From the NCBI RefSeq assembly GCF_003026395.1, contig NZ_PYOO01000014.1:1-64000 (forward strand): DNA of 64,000 bases. Direction: 5' to 3'. This DNA comes from Photobacterium iliopiscarium (GTDB lineage Bacteria > Pseudomonadota > Gammaproteobacteria > Enterobacterales > Vibrionaceae). The notes under the pieces are model-generated. The model saw nothing but the letters and a program-made list of their open reading frames with translations, did no database searches and was not told the origin of the DNA. This document shows, in pieces, positions 33,327 through 43,336 of this stretch; position 1 is the stretch's first letter; every line of letters begins with the position of its first letter. Both the position numbers and the translations under genes were made by a program.

Positions 33327-35123
33327 TTACTTATCTTTGCCTACATGAAGAATCGCTAAGAAAGCTTCTTGTGGTAATTCAACATTACCAATTTGCTTCA
33401 TGCGTTTCTTACCGTCTTTCTGTTTTTGTAATAGCTTTTTCTTACGGCTAATATCGCCACCATAACATTTTGCGATTACGTTTTTACGCAATTGCTTCAC
33501 GGTTGAACGTGCAATGATATGAGCGCCAATCGCCGCTTGAATAGCAATATCAAACATTTGACGAGGAATAAATTCTTTCATTTTCTCAACAACATCACGA
33601 CCACGAGTCTGTGAGTTTTCTTTGTGAGTAATGATTGCTAAGGCGTCAACACGCTCACCATTTAGCAGAATATCAACCCGTACCATGTCTGATTCTTGGT
33701 AACGTTGGAAATTATAATCTAGCGATGCATAACCGCGCGACGTTGATTTCAAACGGTCAAAGAAATCCAGTACCACTTCTGACATTGGAATGTCATACGT
33801 TAATGCGACTTGATTGCCGTGATAAACCATATCAACCTGCATACCACGCTTTTCAATACATAATGTAATAACATTACCTAGATATTCACTTGGCACTAGA
33901 ATATTACAGCGAGCAATAGGCTCACCCATAATTTCAATATCATTTACCGCAGGTAATTTTGATGGGCTATCAACATACAACATAGTGCCATCAGTTTTCT
34001 TTACTTCATACACTACTGTAGGCGCTGTAGTGATCAAGTTAAGATCGTATTCACGCTCTAGACGCTCTTGAATAATCTCCATGTGGAGCATACCCAAGAA
34101 ACCACAACGGAAGCCGAAACCTAATGCAGTCGAACTTTCTGGCTCATAAAACAATGACGCATCGTTAAGACTTAATTTACCTAACGCATCACGGAAGTTC
34201 TCGTAATCATCAGATGATACTGGGAACAAACCTGCATATACCTGTGGTTTTACTTTTTCAAAGCCAGGTAATGCCGTCTCACAACCGCCTTTAGCTAGCG
34301 TTAATGTATCACCAACAGGTGCACCAAGAATGTCTTTAATACCACAAACAACCCAGCCAACTTCACCCGTATTTAATTCAGTGGTATCAACTTGTTTTGG
34401 TGTAAAGATACCAAGACGATCAACACCCCAAATTTGACCTGTGGTCATCACTTTAATTTTGTCGTTTTTCTTTATTTTGCCGTTTTTAACACGAACTAAA
34501 GAAACAACACCTAAGTAATTATCAAACCATGAGTCAATAATCAGTGCTTGTAGTGGCGCATCAGGATCACCAATAGGTGCTGGAATTGCTTCTACAATTT
34601 TTTCTAAAACCTCGTCAACACCAACGCCTGTTTTTGCTGAACAACGCACAGCATCTAAAGCATCAATACCAACGATGTCTTCAATTTCTTCAGCTACACG
34701 CTCAGGATCAGCGGCAGGAAGGTCGATTTTATTTAAAATCGGCACCACTTCCAAATCCATTTCCATGGCAGTATAACAGTTAGCGAGAGTCTGAGCTTCT
34801 ACGCCCTGACCCGCATCGACCACCAGCAATGCACCTTCACAGGCTGCAAGTGAACGCGATACTTCATACGAGAAGTCAACGTGTCCAGGGGTGTCGATAA
34901 AGTTTAATTGATAAGTTTCACCATCTTTAGCCGTGTAATCGAGCGTCACGCTCTGGGCTTTGATGGTGATACCGCGTTCGCGTTCAAGATCCATTGAATC
35001 TAAAACCTGTGCAGCCATTTCTCGATCAGAAAGGCCGCCACAGACTTGAATTAGACGGTCGGATAAGGTCGACTTGCCATGGTCGATATGTGCGATAATC
35101 GAAAAGTTACGAATGTGCTTCAT
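33327..35123 (-). CDS. lepA: elongation factor 4 (LepA)
   Basis: LepA is a ribosome-associated GTPase linked to back-translocation and initiation. It has 598 residues. G1 AHIDHGKST is at 11-19, DTPGH is near 76, and NKID is near 131. EF-G-like domains and the LepA-specific C-terminal domain ending in a Lys-rich stretch follow. It lies between rseC and lepB. The ribosome binding site is weak. Confidence 0.98.
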   Translation of the reverse strand: MKHIRNFSIIAHIDHGKSTLSDRLIQVCGGLSDREMAAQVLDSMDLERERGITIKAQSVTLDYTAKDGETYQLNFIDTPGHVDFSYEVSRSLAACEGALLVVDAGQGVEAQTLANCYTAMEMDLEVVPILNKIDLPAADPERVAEEIEDIVGIDALDAVRCSAKTGVGVDEVLEKIVEAIPAPIGDPDAPLQALIIDSWFDNYLGVVSLVRVKNGKIKKNDKIKVMTTGQIWGVDRLGIFTPKQVDTTELNTGEVGWVVCGIKDILGAPVGDTLTLAKGGCETALPGFEKVKPQVYAGLFPVSSDDYENFRDALGKLSLNDASLFYEPESSTALGFGFRCGFLGMLHMEIIQERLEREYDLNLITTAPTVVYEVKKTDGTMLYVDSPSKLPAVNDIEIMGEPIARCNILVPSEYLGNVITLCIEKRGMQVDMVYHGNQVALTYDIPMSEVVLDFFDRLKSTSRGYASLDYNFQRYQESDMVRVDILLNGERVDALAIITHKENSQTRGRDVVEKMKEFIPRQMFDIAIQAAIGAHIIARSTVKQLRKNVIAKCYGGDISRKKKLLQKQKDGKKRMKQIGNVELPQEAFLAILHVGKDK

Positions 35124-35198
35124 GAATGGCGTGACTGCTCGTGATTAAAATGAATGGGATCTTAAGATCAAGTTGACGGATTCTACCGAATTTAAACG

Positions 35199-35696
35199 CT
35201 AGTCGCTATCTTTCGATGCGGCATTTATTAGCTTATCTGCTGAAATAGGGACCCCTAGTACTCGAATGAGGCTAGGTTTGTAGGCTGAGTCCCCATCAAA
35301 CCTCTTGGCATAATGCCGTGCAATCATTAATCCTACCGTTGTCGCAACAGCAGCTGACACAATAACACCTAGCTGATTACTGCCGGCTAAATCAATAAAA
35401 ACATACTGCCCAATTAAACTACCGCCCACTAAAAATAGTAACGGCAACATATAAACTAATAATGCTGAACTGAGCATACTACGCTCAGACAAGCCAATTT
35501 CAACCACTTGTCCAAGGGTTATTTTTTTATCTGTTACGATATTTATCTGATGAGAACGTCCTGGCATCGCTTTCGTCACAATACCAGTGCCACAACTATC
35601 ACTCGAAGCACAATGACCGCAACTGGTTTGTTGCTGACAACTCACGGTTATGTGGCCCGTATCAACAGCGACAACTGTCGCTAATGTTCTCATCAT
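35199..35696 (-). CDS. rseC: sigma-E regulatory protein RseC
   Basis: RseC is an inner-membrane protein of the rpoE operon with a minor positive effect on sigma-E; relatives also act in electron-transport complex maturation. It has 165 residues. The N-terminal cytoplasmic Cys cluster (CQQQTSCGHCASSDSCG) is near 20-36, with two transmembrane helices at about 77-97 and 106-126. It follows rseB by 2 bases. Confidence 0.95.
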   Translation of the reverse strand: MMRTLATVVAVDTGHITVSCQQQTSCGHCASSDSCGTGIVTKAMPGRSHQINIVTDKKITLGQVVEIGLSERSMLSSALLVYMLPLLFLVGGSLIGQYVFIDLAGSNQLGVIVSAAVATTVGLMIARHYAKRFDGDSAYKPSLIRVLGVPISADKLINAASKDSD

Positions 35697-35698
35697 GA

Positions 35699-36685
35699 TT
35701 ATTTACTCGTTGGGGCAACCTCTGCTTTAGTTTTATCAAAGGTTACATTTTCTGCAATTCGTCGAGCGGTTTCTGGTGGAATATCACCGACAACAGTAAT
35801 TTCTTTATTACCATTAACTCTGGTAGTCAAAGTACGACGTCCTTGGCGAACTAATTGCCCTCGTCCAACGAAATCATCCACATCAGAAACATAAACAGAA
35901 AAACTAAACAAACCGTCACTGTACATTCGGCTTTCAACCGCACGTTCAGTTAATAATAAACGATGGCGATTACCTGCAATTAATGTAAAGCCATTCGGTA
36001 ACCACTTCACGGTCCACTCAAGTTTTTTCTGTGGCTGTTGTGGCAATTGTACCACAGCTGGCAATTTAACTTGATCTAGCTTACTGAGCATTTCAGCAAC
36101 TTTAGGATTCACTACAAATGACACCACTCTAAATTGCTCAAGTAGGTCACCGTCACGATCCAATAAATCAGCTCGCATCACTAAATGGGTTGTTTGATCA
36201 ATCCATAATAAATAAGAATAGCGATTACCATCTTTAGGGGCAATACGAACGACATCACAAGCGACACCCGCTTCACGAGCACGCCCCATTGCAATAAAGT
36301 CATAAAAATCAGCAAGTTTATCAATGTTAGCTTTCATTAGAGGTAACACTGGCGCGACCATTTTATTACTTTTAATCGTAAAAGGATCGAGCCCAGGTTC
36401 AAAGTAACTAACCTCATCACCCCGTTGAATAACCTCTTGTGGTGGGCCACTGAGGAACAACAAGTGAGCATAACTTTGACCATTCTCTAATGCATGTCGA
36501 TAACGCAAGGTATCAATGCTATTTTTCTTTACCCAAATGTAAGACATCTCATAACTAAGGTCTCGACTGGCTTTGCCCATTTGATGCAACAAAGCCTCTG
36601 TTGAAGGTTTAACCGCTTCAGCAGAGGCTTGTAGTGGCAATAATAGGCTGACCAATGCAAGTGCACCGACCAGTATTTTCTTCAT
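35699..36685 (-). CDS. rseB: sigma-E regulatory protein RseB
   Basis: RseB is a periplasmic protein that binds RseA and shields it from DegS; lipopolysaccharide and misfolded porins release it. It has 328 residues, with a signal peptide at about 1-22 (cleavage near ASA-EA) and a two-domain MucB/RseB body. Its ATG overlaps the rseA stop by one base, implying coupled translation. Confidence 0.96.
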   Translation of the reverse strand: MKKILVGALALVSLLLPLQASAEAVKPSTEALLHQMGKASRDLSYEMSYIWVKKNSIDTLRYRHALENGQSYAHLLFLSGPPQEVIQRGDEVSYFEPGLDPFTIKSNKMVAPVLPLMKANIDKLADFYDFIAMGRAREAGVACDVVRIAPKDGNRYSYLLWIDQTTHLVMRADLLDRDGDLLEQFRVVSFVVNPKVAEMLSKLDQVKLPAVVQLPQQPQKKLEWTVKWLPNGFTLIAGNRHRLLLTERAVESRMYSDGLFSFSVYVSDVDDFVGRGQLVRQGRRTLTTRVNGNKEITVVGDIPPETARRIAENVTFDKTKAEVAPTSK

Positions 36686-37332
36686 TAATCCGCCACAGAA
36701 TTATTAGAATGTAATCGTGAATTATCAAGACTGCCATCTTCAGCATTAAAACGAAGTTGCAGCTCATAATCTTGTAACATCGAATTGATTCGACGTCGTT
36801 GTTCCATTAACTGTGATTCAGACGGCGTTTGATTATTATCAACCATACTGGTATTTAAACTCACAGGTTCAGCTTTACCTGTAAATGGAATCGTTTGTAG
36901 CACCGGGACATCATTGCTGGTTGTCGCCGTTAGATTGCTACCATTGCCATCATATTGTTGAACACCAACAATCACCGCTAATGAAACACATGCCGCCACT
37001 GCAACCTGACCAAACTGGGATAGCCAAACGGGTAAGGTCCGTTTCGCTTTAAATGGGGTCGGTTGTTCTTCAGTAATCATTGGCTGAACAACAGCCTCAA
37101 TATGTGTGATCACAGCACCAGTATGTGCCGGTTCAGCCTCTAACGCTAACGCGACATTACCTGCAATATTCCATTCTTTGCATTGCGGCGCATCACCACG
37201 CATAACATCACCAATTAAGTTGAAGTCGTGCCAGCTTTGCTCGCTATTTTTGTCAACAGTCAGCGCATTGATAATGCTCTGATCCAAATCTTCGCCATCA
37301 AGCAATGCCGAAATTTTTTCTTTATCAGCCAT
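36685..37332 (-). CDS. rseA: anti-sigma-E factor RseA
   Basis: RseA is the inner-membrane anti-sigma factor that holds RpoE until cleaved by DegS and RseP. The product is 215 residues from the ATG at 37332 (MADKEKISALLDGE), with GGTGG 5 bases upstream; the open frame continues further up without an RseA match. The N-terminal anti-sigma domain is about 1-80, the transmembrane segment AVAACVSLAVIVGVQ about 105-122, and the periplasmic part ends with RRRINSMLQDYEL. Confidence 0.95.
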   Translation of the reverse strand: MADKEKISALLDGEDLDQSIINALTVDKNSEQSWHDFNLIGDVMRGDAPQCKEWNIAGNVALALEAEPAHTGAVITHIEAVVQPMITEEQPTPFKAKRTLPVWLSQFGQVAVAACVSLAVIVGVQQYDGNGSNLTATTSNDVPVLQTIPFTGKAEPVSLNTSMVDNNQTPSESQLMEQRRRINSMLQDYELQLRFNAEDGSLDNSRLHSNNSVAD

Positions 37333-37358
37333 TTTTTCCACCGTTTGGTGCAACATTA

Positions 37359-37937
37359 TTATTGTTGCATAAGGGGACGAATACGTTTTTCGACCATCTC
37401 TCGAGCACGGAATATACGTGAGCGAACTGTACCTACTGGACATCCCATTATTTCAGCGATTTCTTCATAGCTTAGACCATCCAGTTCACGCAATGAGATC
37501 GCTGTTTTAAGATCGTCGGGTAATGCTTCAATCGTACTAAAAACAACCCGCCTTAATTCTTCAGACAACATTTGGTTCTCAGGGTTCGAAATTTCTTTAA
37601 GTGCACTTCCACTTTCATAATATTCCGCATCTTCGGCATCAACATCAAATGCTGGCGGACGACGTCCCTGAGCGACTAAATAATTTTTTGCAGTATTAAC
37701 AGCGATACGATAAAGCCATGTATAAAAGGCACTTTCACCACGAAACGTAGGTAAGGCTCGATATGCTTTAATGAACGCTTCTTGAGCAACATCTGGTACA
37801 TCACCAGAATTGTTTACATAACGAGAAACAAGATTACAAACTTTATTCTGGTACTTAATAACCAGAAGGTTGAACGCTTGCTTATCTCCCCGCTGTACTC
37901 GCTCAATTAATACCTGATCAGTTTGCTGCTCGCTCAT
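37359..37937 (-). CDS. rpoE: RNA polymerase sigma-E factor RpoE
   Basis: RpoE is the extracytoplasmic-stress sigma factor. The product is 192 residues (E. coli 191) from the ATG at 37937 (MSEQQTDQVL). Region 2 holds VPDVAQEAFIKAYRALPTFRG and YTWLYRIAVNTAKNYL; region 4 holds LRELDGLSYEEIAEIMGCPVGTVRSR. Fifteen more open codons lie upstream. A sigma-E type promoter about 190 bases upstream suggests autoregulation. It leads the rseA-rseB-rseC cluster. Confidence 0.98.
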   Translation of the reverse strand: MSEQQTDQVLIERVQRGDKQAFNLLVIKYQNKVCNLVSRYVNNSGDVPDVAQEAFIKAYRALPTFRGESAFYTWLYRIAVNTAKNYLVAQGRRPPAFDVDAEDAEYYESGSALKEISNPENQMLSEELRRVVFSTIEALPDDLKTAISLRELDGLSYEEIAEIMGCPVGTVRSRIFRAREMVEKRIRPLMQQ

Positions 37938-38124
37938 TCGAGCGTGTACTCCCATGTCTACTGTTCGTAATATTGCATTCATCTCACGATAACTTATACC
38001 AACAAAGGGTTAAGTACGTTATTGATGCACAATGGTTTATTTAGATTGTCCTGCCACTATAAGCGTTAGTCTCACCGTAAATAAAACACTGACTTATGAA
38101 ATATTTATGAACATGAGCACTACG

Positions 38125-38152
38125 TAAGACCGATGGATAATGGCAAAGTTCC
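38125..38152 (-). promoter_or_regulatory. sigma-E promoter of rpoE
   Basis: On the minus strand GGAACTT (38146-38152) and TCTTA (38125-38129) are 16 bases apart, close to the sigma-E consensus (GGAACTT with a TCTGA-like -10). It points at rpoE and leaves a leader of about 180 bases. Confidence 0.8.
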
Positions 38153-38351
38153 ACCGTTAATAAAATAATTTTATATTTTGGTTACGATTACGTTATTACT
38201 TGTAACAAAGGCTGACAAAAATAAGATCGTAATAATACCGATCATTTTACCTGAAATAATAACACTGACGAGGATCTGAGGCTGAAAAAATAAAAAATCA
38301 CACCCCCCTGATATAAGCGATTCTTATCTTTTAACAAAAATACATCCAAAT

Positions 38352-38378
38352 TAGCGTATATCAATCATATTTACGCTA
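38352..38378. promoter_or_regulatory. candidate operator upstream of nadB
   Basis: TAGCGTA and TACGCTA form a 7-bp inverted repeat with a 13-base centre, about 80-106 bases before the nadB start. A dimeric regulator could bind here. I do not recognise it as a known NadR or NrtR box. Confidence 0.4.
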
Positions 38379-38380
38379 CC

Positions 38381-38404
38381 AAAACGCAAACAAAAATGCG
38401 TTTT
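38381..38404. repeat. 8-bp hairpin in the nadB leader
   Basis: AAAACGCA and TGCGTTTT form a perfect 8-bp stem with an 8-base A-rich loop, 53 bases before the nadB ATG. It could be a short terminator for an upstream transcript or a leader structure. Confidence 0.5.
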
Positions 38405-38457
38405 AATAACAAATTTGATAGCATGAAATGAGATTATCACATGGACATGTAATCACT

Positions 38458-40074
38458 ATGAACCAGCCCCATCAACACGATAGCGACATTTTAGTTATAG
38501 GTAGTGGCGCCGCAGGATTATCATTAGCACTTCACTTAGCCCACCTTGGTAAAGTCACCATTTTATGCAAAGGTCCACTCAGTGAAGGCGCAACCTATTA
38601 CGCTCAAGGAGGTATCGCTGCCGTTTTTGATGAATCCGACAGCATTGCATCTCACGTTGAAGACACCTTAATTGCCGGTGGTCATTTATGTGATCAAGAC
38701 GTTGTACAATTTATTGCTGAAAACGCCAAGCAATGTGTGCAATGGCTAATTGATGGCGGCGTACCCTTTGATCGTGAAGACTCAGATTCAGATGAACATC
38801 CCCGTTATCACCTCACACTTGAAGGTGGTCATAGCCATCGTCGAATTCTTCATGCTGCGGACGCCACCGGAATGGCGATGCAAACCTCGCTTCAAGAACA
38901 AGCCAGCAATCACCCTAACATTACTATCCTTGAACGTCATAATGCACTTGATATCATTACTGAGAAAAAGATTAATCCGCAATCAGAAACTAACCGAGCG
39001 CTAGGTGCCTATGTGTGGAACCGAGATAAAGAATGTGTTGAAACCTTAGCGGCTAAGTTTGTGGTTTTAGCCACTGGCGGCGCATCAAAAGTGTATCAAT
39101 ACACCTCAAACCCGGATGTATCATCGGGCGATGGTATTGCAATGGCATGGCGCGCAGGCTGCCGCGTTGCTAACCTTGAATTTAATCAATTTCACCCTAC
39201 GTGTTTATTTCACCCTAAAGCACAAACCTTCTTATTAAGTGAAGCCTTACGCGGTGAAGGTGCTTATTTACGACGTCCTGATGGCAGTCGTTTTATGCTC
39301 GATTTTGATGAACGCGCAGAACTCGCGCCACGAGATGTCGTCGCACGCGCTATCGATTATGAAATGAAACGCCTCGGTGCAGATTGCATGTATCTCGATA
39401 TTAGCCACAAGCCCGCCGATTTTGTTAAAAGTCACTTTCCAATGATCGCTGAAAAACTGCATCACTATGGCATTGATATCACCACCGATATGATCCCAAT
39501 CGTGCCCGCTGCGCATTATACCTGTGGTGGTGTGATGGTTGATAAATCAGGTAAAACAGACATTGAGGGTTTATATGCTATTGGCGAGGTGAGTTATACC
39601 GGCTTACATGGTGCTAACCGCATGGCGTCGAACTCCCTACTTGAATGCGTGGTTTATGCGTGGTCGGCTTCACAGCATATAGAACAACAATTTAATACCA
39701 TCTTACAACCGCAACAATTACCTTATTGGGATGACAGCCAAGTCACCAACTCTGATGAAGAAGTAGTGATCCAACATAATTGGCATGAATTGCGGTTATT
39801 TATGTGGGATTACGTGGGAATAGTTCGCTCGACCAAACGGCTAGAACGCGCGATGCATCGAATTGAATTACTGAAACATGAAATTGATGAGTATTACTGC
39901 CATTTCCGTGTTTCAAATAATTTATTGGAATTGCGTAATTTATTGCAAGTTGCAGAGTTAATTGTCCGTTGTGCGATGGCACGTAAAGAGAGCCGTGGAC
40001 TACATTACACGCTTGATTATCCAGAACTTGATGAACAAGCAACACCAACGATTTTAATGCCAAATAATTATTAA
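38458..40074 (+). CDS. nadB: L-aspartate oxidase
   Basis: NadB oxidises L-aspartate to iminoaspartate, the first step of de novo NAD synthesis. It has 538 residues from the ATG at 38458. The FAD-binding VIGSGAAGL is near 13-21, [10 protein letters not shown] and [14 protein letters not shown] are conserved, and [13 protein letters not shown] is near 390. No strong ribosome binding site is seen for this or the ATG ten codons earlier. It is divergent from rpoE, as in E. coli. Confidence 0.97.
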   Translation: MNQPHQHDSDILVIGSGAAGLSLALHLAHLGKVTILCKGPLSEGATYYAQGGIAAVFDESDSIASHVEDTLIAGGHLCDQDVVQFIAENAKQCVQWLIDGGVPFDREDSDSDEHPRYHLTLEGGHSHRRILHAADATGMAMQTSLQEQASNHPNITILERHNALDIITEKKINPQSETNRALGAYVWNRDKECVETLAAKFVVLATGGASKVYQYTSNPDVSSGDGIAMAWRAGCRVANLEFNQFHPTCLFHPKAQTFLLSEALRGEGAYLRRPDGSRFMLDFDERAELAPRDVVARAIDYEMKRLGADCMYLDISHKPADFVKSHFPMIAEKLHHYGIDITTDMIPIVPAAHYTCGGVMVDKSGKTDIEGLYAIGEVSYTGLHGANRMASNSLLECVVYAWSASQHIEQQFNTILQPQQLPYWDDSQVTNSDEEVVIQHNWHELRLFMWDYVGIVRSTKRLERAMHRIELLKHEIDEYYCHFRVSNNLLELRNLLQVAELIVRCAMARKESRGLHYTLDYPELDEQATPTILMPNNY

Positions 40075-40132
40075 CTACTACCGAACAACTGTTTTTAACA
40101 TCAATACTATGGTGCTAATTTCAATATTAGCA

Positions 40133-40576
40133 TCATGGTTTATCAGCGGAAGGATTCGGTTTTAATAACCCTAAATGGATCATCATTTTTAAGTGTCGAT
40201 ACTGAGTCGCATCACAACCGTCATAGCAAATAATTAACCATTGATTTCTATCATGCGCAACCGACAACACCACCAGCCATCGCGTTACCAGTTTAACAGC
40301 GACCATTTCTCCCGCTTGATCATGCCAACGAATATTACCGTCGCTATAGAGCCGTAAAGGACCTTGTTGACCTAAATAATAGTGATAGCTTCGTTGCCAT
40401 TCAAACAGCAACGCTTCAGCAAAAAAATAACTTAGCGGTAAAAACACAGGCGGGACCATCAATAAGAATAGCACTGCACCAAGGTAAGATAGACTCAGTG
40501 CAGTGTTCAGTCGCGGGGATAAGTTAAGCTTTAAATCAACGTAGCTTGCTGTTGTTATGGGCAACAATTTTATCAA
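40133..40576 (-). CDS. ygfX: YgfX family membrane protein
   Basis: YgfX (CptA) is a small inner-membrane protein encoded with SdhE and reported in E. coli to affect MreB and FtsZ. The frame gives 147 residues, with a hydrophobic hairpin at about 25-52 and a soluble C-terminal part containing NIRWHDQAGE. It overlaps the sdhE end by 41 bases and begins at a TTG; other TTG codons follow closely, so the exact start is uncertain. Assignment rests on size, topology and neighbour. Confidence 0.8.
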   Translation of the reverse strand: MIKLLPITTASYVDLKLNLSPRLNTALSLSYLGAVLFLLMVPPVFLPLSYFFAEALLFEWQRSYHYYLGQQGPLRLYSDGNIRWHDQAGEMVAVKLVTRWLVVLSVAHDRNQWLIICYDGCDATQYRHLKMMIHLGLLKPNPSADKP

Positions 40577-40796
40577 CCATCATCGCATAAGCCGCATTAT
40601 CACTGCGACCATGCTGCATCATCCATTTAAATAAATCAGGATCATCACACGTTAGTAGAGAAATAAAATCACGTTGCTGCTGTTCTGATAAATCATCAAA
40701 ACACTCTTCAAAAAATGGCATCACCAACACGTCTAATTCAAGCATACCACGACGACATGCCCATTTAACGCGGGATTTCTCTTCTGCACCTAACAT
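40536..40796 (-). CDS. sdhE: FAD assembly factor SdhE
   Basis: SdhE promotes covalent attachment of FAD to SdhA and FrdA. It has 86 residues, with the family motif RGMLELD at 16-22 and an acidic helical body. AGAGG stands 6 bases before the ATG. It is followed by overlapping ygfX and lies divergent from ygfZ, the same arrangement as in E. coli. Confidence 0.95.
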   Translation of the reverse strand: MLGAEEKSRVKWACRRGMLELDVLVMPFFEECFDDLSEQQQRDFISLLTCDDPDLFKWMMQHGRSDNAAYAMMVDKIVAHNNSKLR

Positions 40797-41047
40797 ACAT
40801 AACCTCTGTTGCGCGCCTAATGGCTCACTGATAATCGAATACTAAGCGTATTTCCGTTACAAATAGAGTAACAGTCAAGCCCCATAACGACCATGCGCTA
40901 GCACAAATAATCCCTCAAGATGAGACCTAGCCCACCATAATTACGTCGAACAAAAACATCCAATTAACCCATCGTGTAACCATAGTTAATTATTTTGTTC
41001 AGTTGGTATAACATAGCGCAATCATTACAGCATTTGTGGATACCATT

Positions 41048-42028
41048 ATGAACACTTGGTCAACTCAACACACCTTTACCCCGTTCGCGTTAAGCACAAC
41101 TGATTCGCTACCCGAGTTAGCGATGATCAACCTCAGTGATTGGGGAATGGTGACACTCGTTGGCCCTGACAGTAAGTCTTACTTACAAGGTCAATTAACG
41201 TGTGATGTAGTGTCATTAAGCGCCGATAAATCAACCTTTGCCGGTCACTGTGATGCCAAAGGAAAATTACGCACCATTATGCGCGTTTTCCATTATCAAA
41301 ATGGTTATGGTTTAGTACAACGTCAAAGCGTAATGGCAACCCAATTACCTGAACTTAAAAAATATGCGGTATTTTCTAAAACAGAAATAACCCAAACAAC
41401 AGCCGTTATTTTAGGTTTAACCGGAACCCAAGCTCAAGCGACCATTGATCATCATTTTGATGGCGATACTAATGTGCGTCATAACGACACGGCCACCGTA
41501 GTCAAAGTAGACAACGAACGTTGGTTAGTGATTACAACCGCAGAACATGCCGATACCGTTATTACCACATTGGCAACGAATGCTATCTATACCACCACTG
41601 ACTTGTGGAATCTCTACGATATTAAAGCCGCTATGCCACGGATTGATAGCATCACTGAACTTGAATTCATTCCTCAAGCAGTAAACTTACAAGCGGTTGA
41701 TGGTATTAGCTTTAAAAAAGGCTGCTATACCGGCCAAGAAACCGTCGCACGAGCTAAATACCGTGGTATCAATAAACGCGCCATGTATATCGTAACAGGC
41801 GCTGCGACATTATGCCCACAAGCGGGTGATGCATTAGAACGCAGTGTTGGTGAAAATTGGCGTAAAGGCGGTACGGTTATTTGTGGCTATCACTACGCAG
41901 ATGATCACGCTATTGCACTAGTGGTGTTACCTAACGATCTCGACGATGACAGTCAGTTCCGCTTTGCTACTACCCCTGACGCACTTTGGCACAAACTCGA
42001 TTTACCGTATGATCTTAATGCCGAATAA
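41048..42028 (+). CDS. ygfZ: tRNA-modifying protein YgfZ (folate-dependent Fe-S protein)
   Basis: YgfZ is a GcvT-like folate-binding protein that supports Fe-S enzymes such as the tRNA thiolation enzyme MiaB. The product is 326 residues, the same as E. coli, from the ATG at 41048. The family motif KGCYTGQE with its key Cys lies near residue 225, followed by ARAKYRG. A GTG four codons upstream is also in frame. Confidence 0.95.
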   Translation: MNTWSTQHTFTPFALSTTDSLPELAMINLSDWGMVTLVGPDSKSYLQGQLTCDVVSLSADKSTFAGHCDAKGKLRTIMRVFHYQNGYGLVQRQSVMATQLPELKKYAVFSKTEITQTTAVILGLTGTQAQATIDHHFDGDTNVRHNDTATVVKVDNERWLVITTAEHADTVITTLATNAIYTTTDLWNLYDIKAAMPRIDSITELEFIPQAVNLQAVDGISFKKGCYTGQETVARAKYRGINKRAMYIVTGAATLCPQAGDALERSVGENWRKGGTVICGYHYADDHAIALVVLPNDLDDDSQFRFATTPDALWHKLDLPYDLNAE

Positions 42029-42054
42029 TTTAGGGCATACTGCAACAAAAACCT

Positions 42055-42076
42055 ACGGCATTAATTAAAATGCCGT
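42055..42076. terminator. possible ygfZ terminator
   Basis: ACGGCAT and ATGCCGT form a 7-bp stem with an 8-base loop, 26 bases past the ygfZ stop. The bases that follow are only partly T-rich, so termination would be weak. Confidence 0.45.
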
Positions 42077-42106
42077 TCGTTTAATAAAACTGTAAAGGAA
42101 CAAGCT

Positions 42107-43069
42107 ATGGCTAACCATCACCACTACGATATCAATTGGCGCGGTGTCGATCTTAATTTATTAATTGCCTTTGCTGCACTCATGGAGACTCGAAGTGTCA
42201 CTAAGGCCGCTAATAAATTAGCCATTGGTCAGTCAGCCATGAGCCATAATCTATCGCGGTTACGCAATCTATTAAACGATCCTCTGTTTGAACGTCATGG
42301 TCATCAGATGTTGCCGACTCAAGCCGCGTTAGAACACGCTACCACTGTCGATACAATTTTGTCATTAGTGACCAATGAACTGCTACGACCAAGTACTTTT
42401 ATTCCCGCTGATTTTTGTGGCACCTTTAAACTAGGTCTAACTGATTATGCTGAGTTGTTATTTGCCCCCGCACTGTATGATGCAATTCATCATCAAGCGC
42501 CACAATGCCAACTGAGCTTTTTTAATGTTGATCGCCACAGTTATTACACCGACTTTAATCAACATCGAATAGACGTCGTAATTGGTTCAATGACCGATAT
42601 GGGTAAAGATATTGAACATCAATATTTATATACCGAAGATCATGTGTGCCTTTATGATCAACGAGCAACGGGGCTTAATGATAACGTCACGCTAGATCAA
42701 TACAGTCACCATCCACATGCGCTTGTCAGTCCTGATGGTAAACTCACTACCCAAGTTGATACCCAATTACAACGACAAGGATTTGAGCGTCAAGTTGCGG
42801 TGGGATCGCATAACTTTCTCACTATTCGACACTTATTAAGCGGCCGCGATTTAATTTGTGTGGTATCACGATTAATGGCACAACTGGATATTTTCAACGA
42901 TCAATTAACCCAGTGTCCCCCGCCCGTTACCATTGCTGATTTTGATATTCGATTATTATGGCTACATCGCAACAGCAACCACCCTCGCAATCAATGGTTA
43001 CGCCAAATCGTTGCAAAAACAGTAATAACTCAAGTAGAACAACTTCGAACGGGTCAATTAAGCCAATAA
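42107..43069 (+). CDS. LysR family transcriptional regulator
   Basis: A 320-residue regulator with a winged helix-turn-helix at about 14-73 (LNLLIAFAALMETRSVTKAANKL, then GQSAMSHNLSRLR and FERHGHQMLPT) and a periplasmic-binding-like effector domain. The N-terminal style resembles the NahR/NodD branch of the family. AAAGGAAC stands before the ATG. Neighbours on both sides are convergent or unrelated, so the target cannot be inferred; LysR proteins usually act on an adjacent divergent gene, and here there is none. Confidence 0.9.
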   Translation: MANHHHYDINWRGVDLNLLIAFAALMETRSVTKAANKLAIGQSAMSHNLSRLRNLLNDPLFERHGHQMLPTQAALEHATTVDTILSLVTNELLRPSTFIPADFCGTFKLGLTDYAELLFAPALYDAIHHQAPQCQLSFFNVDRHSYYTDFNQHRIDVVIGSMTDMGKDIEHQYLYTEDHVCLYDQRATGLNDNVTLDQYSHHPHALVSPDGKLTTQVDTQLQRQGFERQVAVGSHNFLTIRHLLSGRDLICVVSRLMAQLDIFNDQLTQCPPPVTIADFDIRLLWLHRNSNHPRNQWLRQIVAKTVITQVEQLRTGQLSQ

Positions 43070-43083
43070 ATAAAACAGAGCGC

Positions 43084-43104
43084 GGCAGAGCGGTTTACTC
43101 TGCC
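43084..43104. terminator. stem-loop between convergent LysR gene and nqrM
   Basis: GGCAGAG and CTCTGCC form a 7-bp stem with a 7-base loop in the 63-base gap between convergent genes. No T run follows on either strand, so it is a weak terminator at best. Confidence 0.4.
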
Positions 43105-43132
43105 AATGACTGTTGTTGCTATACCAATGCAA

Positions 43133-43336
43133 TTACTGCGCGCGGCTATTTGGCTCTTGAATCTGATAAAGTTTATGTTCATCGCAAGGTTCATCACAAT
43201 TACACTCTTTATCCACGCCAACATTGGCCAACCCGCCACAGCTACCACTGATTGTTTGACGTTTTACAAACCATCCAATCGCCATCGCTAAAATCACGAT
43301 TAAAAAAATACCTAACGTTAATAAAAATGTGGTCAT
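43133..43336 (-). CDS. nqrM: Na+-NQR maturation factor NqrM
   Basis: NqrM (DUF539) is a small membrane protein needed to build the Fe site between NqrD and NqrE of the Na+-pumping NADH:quinone reductase. It has 67 residues: one transmembrane segment at 5-23 and four conserved Cys (33, 45, 47, 51) in SCGGL and CNCDEPC. It overlaps the NifX-like gene by 4 bases. In many Vibrio it sits by the nqr operon; here it is in a separate cassette. Confidence 0.9.
   Translation of the reverse strand: MTTFLLTLGIFLIVILAMAIGWFVKRQTISGSCGGLANVGVDKECNCDEPCDEHKLYQIQEPNSRAQ

Larger units (their letters stand above)
37938..38457. other. rpoE-nadB divergent intergenic region
   Basis: About 520 bases without a gene. 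It holds the sigma-E promoter of rpoE at 38125-38152, an inverted repeat TAGCGTA/TACGCTA at 38352-38378 and an 8-bp hairpin at 38381-38404 on the nadB side. No supported small ORF is seen. Confidence 0.7.
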
